A stretch of DNA of 8,303 nucleotides. It comes from JAPSGM01 sp036258735. GTDB lineage: Bacteria > Chloroflexota > Limnocylindria > QHBO01. The notes below the pieces were generated by a model. It searched no databases. It saw only the letters and a program-made list of their open reading frames with translations, and was not told the DNA's origin. Made by a program: the position numbers and the translations under genes. Within the stretch, counting starts at the first letter, position 1, and each line of letters starts with the position of its first letter. The DNA lies in contig DATADC010000158.1 in assembly GCA_036258735.1 (NCBI GenBank), positions 1 to 8,303 of the forward strand, given 5' to 3'. Of the stretch, positions 6,479-8,303 are shown piece after piece.

Positions 6479-6687
6479 ATCGGTTCGTCGATCGATCTGA
6501 GTACCGGCGTCGCGTCAACTCATGCGCGGCCCTTCCTTCCTCCGGCGCGGCCGAGACTTATCGGCGAAGATACACCCCGCGGACAAGACGTTGGCTGCGT
6601 TGACACCGGGTAGCACCATGGGGAAAACGCACCGCCAGGCAAGCGCTCCGAGCCGGCTGCCTGCCCTCGAACTCCTGCCGAATGCAA

Positions 6688-6706
6688 GGGAGCGATGACG
6701 GCATGA
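6688..6706 (+). promoter_or_regulatory. acs ribosome-binding site with overlapping four-codon reading frame
   Basis: GGGAG (6688-6692) precedes two ATGs. The first (6695) opens ATG-ACG-GCA-TGA, whose TGA overlaps the acs ATG at 6703 in an ATGA. The ribosome-binding site is about 10 bases from the acs ATG and only 2 from the first. An in-frame ATG at 6682 (seven codons upstream) lacks a ribosome-binding site. The 6703 start is therefore preferred. Confidence 0.5.
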
Positions 6707-8303
6707 CGACTGAAGCTCGCACCGACGCCGGGACCGTCAGCGACGCGATCGAGAACCTGCTGCGCGAGGAGCGCACCTTCCCGCCGCCGCGCGAGTTCGT
6801 CAGCGACGCGCTTCTCAACGACCCGCAGATCTACCAGCGCACCGACTCGGAGGAGGGCTTCCGTGCCTTCTGGACCGAGGAGTCCAAGCGCCTGGACTGG
6901 ATGGAGCCGTGGACCGAGCTGCTGGACTGGCAGCCGCCCTACGCCAAGTGGTTCATCGGCGGCAAGCTGAACGTCAGCGTCAACTGCCTCGACCGCCACG
7001 TGGCCGCCGGCCTGGGCGAGCGGGTGGCGTACTACTGGGAGGGCGAGCCGGGCGACACGCGCACCGTCACCTACGAGGACCTGCTGGACGAGACGTGCCG
7101 CATGGCCAATGCCCTGCGCTCGCTGGGCGTCAACAAGGGCGACCGGGTGGCCATCTACATGCCCATGATCCCGGAGCTCCCGGCGGCCATGCTCGCCTGC
7201 ACCCGCATCGGGGCCGCCCACTCGGTCGTGTTCGGAGGCTTCAGCGCCGATGCCCTGGCGGGCCGCATCGAGGACGCCGAGTGCGTGGCGGTCATCACCG
7301 CCGACGGCGGGTACCGCAAGGGCGCCAGCGTGCCGCTCAAGAAGAACGCGGACGAGGCCATCGGGCGGACCTCATCGGTCAAGCACTGCGTGGTCGTCCG
7401 GCGCACCGGCGAGGACGTCGCCTGGCAGGAAGGCCGCGACCACTGGTGGCATGAGCTGGTGGCCGGCCAGCCGACGGAGGCGGAGCCGGAGCCGATGGAC
7501 TCCGAGGACCTGCTCTACCTGCTGTACACCTCCGGCACCACCGCCAAGCCCAAGGGGATCATGCACACCACCGCCGGCTACCTGCTGGGGGTGAGCACCA
7601 CCCACCGGTACATCTTCGACGTCAAGCCGGAGACCGACATCTACTGGTGCATGGCCGACATCGGCTGGGTTACTGGGCACTCGTACATCGTCTACGGGCC
7701 GCTGGCCAACGGCACGACCGGGATCATCTACGAGGGCGCCATCGACCACCCGGACAAGGACCGGTGGGCGCAGGTCGCCGCCAAGTACCGCGCCACCATC
7801 CTGTACACCGCCCCGACCGCCATCCGTGCCCTGATGAAGTACGGCGCGTCCGAGTTCGAGCGCGATGACCTCTCGTCGCTGCGCGTGCTGGGGAGCGTTG
7901 GCGAGCCGATCAACCCCGAGGCCTGGGCCTGGTACTGGAAGTACGTCGGCGGCGAGCGCTGCCCGGTGGTCGACACGTGGTGGCAGACCGAGACAGGCAT
8001 GATCATGATCTCGCCGCTGCCGGGGATCACCACGCTGAAGCCCGGTTCCGCGACCTTCCCGTTCCCCGGCGTGCGCGCGGACGTGGTCGATGAGGCCGGT
8101 GAGTCAGTTCCGTTGGGGCGCGGTGGCTACCTGGTCCTGGAGCGGCCATGGCCCGCCATGCTGCGCGGCATCTACGGCGACCCGGAGCGCTACGAGGAGA
8201 CCTACTGGTCGCGCTATCCCGGCCGGTACTTCCCGGGCGACGGCTGCAAGCGCGACGAAGAGGGCTATTACTGGCTCCTCGGCCGCGTGGACGACGTCAT
8301 GAA
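6703..8303 (+). CDS. acs: Acetyl-CoA synthetase (AMP-forming), C-terminus beyond the window
   Basis: A cytosolic ligase that makes acetyl-CoA from acetate, ATP and CoA through an acetyl-adenylate. 533 codons are present; the family is about 650 residues, so roughly the last 120, with the mobile C-terminal domain and its catalytic Lys, are missing. The N-terminal region contains YQRTDSEEGFRAFWTEESKRLDW (ACS-type cap), then WFIGGKLNVSVNCLDRH. The adenylation domain has VAIYMPMIPELPAAMLACTRIGA, the ATP loop YTSGTTAKPKG (275-285), GSVGEPINPEAWAWY, and DTWWQTETG (424-432) with the Trp pair that narrows the pocket for acetate. It ends at GRVDDVM (527-533), the hinge to the C-terminal domain. The ATP loop carries Ala281 where Gly is common. 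Propionate could be a second substrate. The gene is divergent from the MHS transporter. Confidence 0.96.
   Translation, partial: MTTEARTDAGTVSDAIENLLREERTFPPPREFVSDALLNDPQIYQRTDSEEGFRAFWTEESKRLDWMEPWTELLDWQPPYAKWFIGGKLNVSVNCLDRHVAAGLGERVAYYWEGEPGDTRTVTYEDLLDETCRMANALRSLGVNKGDRVAIYMPMIPELPAAMLACTRIGAAHSVVFGGFSADALAGRIEDAECVAVITADGGYRKGASVPLKKNADEAIGRTSSVKHCVVVRRTGEDVAWQEGRDHWWHELVAGQPTEAEPEPMDSEDLLYLLYTSGTTAKPKGIMHTTAGYLLGVSTTHRYIFDVKPETDIYWCMADIGWVTGHSYIVYGPLANGTTGIIYEGAIDHPDKDRWAQVAAKYRATILYTAPTAIRALMKYGASEFERDDLSSLRVLGSVGEPINPEAWAWYWKYVGGERCPVVDTWWQTETGMIMISPLPGITTLKPGSATFPFPGVRADVVDEAGESVPLGRGGYLVLERPWPAMLRGIYGDPERYEETYWSRYPGRYFPGDGCKRDEEGYYWLLGRVDDVM

Larger units (their letters stand above)
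6431..6702. promoter_or_regulatory. Divergent control region between transporter and acs
   Basis: 272 bases without a credible gene. The transporter side carries two perfect inverted repeats (listed separately). The acs side has a perfect TTGACA at 6600-6605, but the hexamer 17 bases downstream (GAAAAC) is a poor -10, so a plain housekeeping promoter is doubtful and an activator may be needed. On the minus strand TTGACG (6518-6513) is a possible -35 for the transporter with no good -10. A pyrimidine run, CCCTTCCTTCCTCC at 6530-6543, lies between. No CRP-type dyad or riboswitch-like fold was recognised. Confidence 0.4.

Noticed and set aside
6491..6497. GATC/CGAT repeats near 6487-6497 as an operator
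   Set aside because: Short overlapping self-complementary tetramers are common in GC-rich DNA and have no distinct arms.
5045..6613. A 522-codon open frame on the plus strand opposite the transporter gene
   Set aside because: It is antisense to a clear 12-TM MHS carrier. The translation is Arg/Gln/His-rich without domain character, typical of high-GC shadow frames.
6600..6628. Perfect TTGACA as a complete sigma-70 promoter for acs
   Set aside because: At 16-18 base spacing there is no acceptable -10. It is kept only as a possible -35 in the intergenic entry.
6909..7454. Plus-strand frame inside acs in another phase, which might suggest a frameshift in acs
   Set aside because: The acs frame reads uninterrupted from 6703 to the window end with all expected motifs in order, so no frameshift is needed.

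Overview
The window is high-GC bacterial DNA with densely packed genes, short intergenic gaps and Shine-Dalgarno-type starts. No mobile element, CRISPR array, tRNA or rRNA is visible. A class III cyclase fused to a STAND ATPase and TPR-like helices, next to a MHS-type carrier and an acetyl-CoA synthetase, fits Actinobacteria or a high-GC Chloroflexota lineage. That placement is an inference from gene style and no marker gene fixes it.

Layout. Positions 1-282 (minus strand) hold the first codons of a gene that leaves the window and, 10 bases upstream of it, a 67-residue protein with a Cys/His cluster. These two probably form an operon. It is transcribed away from a LysR-type regulator gene (370-1287, plus strand). 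The shared leader carries a perfect CTTAT-C-ATAAG palindrome and a further ATAAG half-site, the classic arrangement of a LysR regulator controlling a divergent operon. The regulator gene then meets, tail to tail, a 1022-residue cyclase/ATPase gene (4352-1284, minus strand). The two stop codons share one CTAG.

The cyclase gene is divergent from a short cyclic-nucleotide-binding protein gene (4454-4864, plus strand). Only about 100 bases separate the two start codons. Together they look like a local cyclic-nucleotide module: a predicted maker with an ATPase sensor, and a stand-alone receptor with no DNA-binding domain. Two hairpins follow the receptor gene and separate it from the converging transporter gene.

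The right part is a carboxylate-use locus. A 12-TM MFS carrier of the metabolite:H+ symporter type (6430-4949, minus strand) is divergent from acs, acetyl-CoA synthetase (6703 to the window end, plus strand, C-terminus missing). The 272-base gap holds two perfect inverted repeats near the transporter start. The simplest reading is uptake of acetate or a similar short carboxylate followed by activation to the CoA thioester. Whether the cyclic-nucleotide pair regulates this locus is open; only proximity suggests it.
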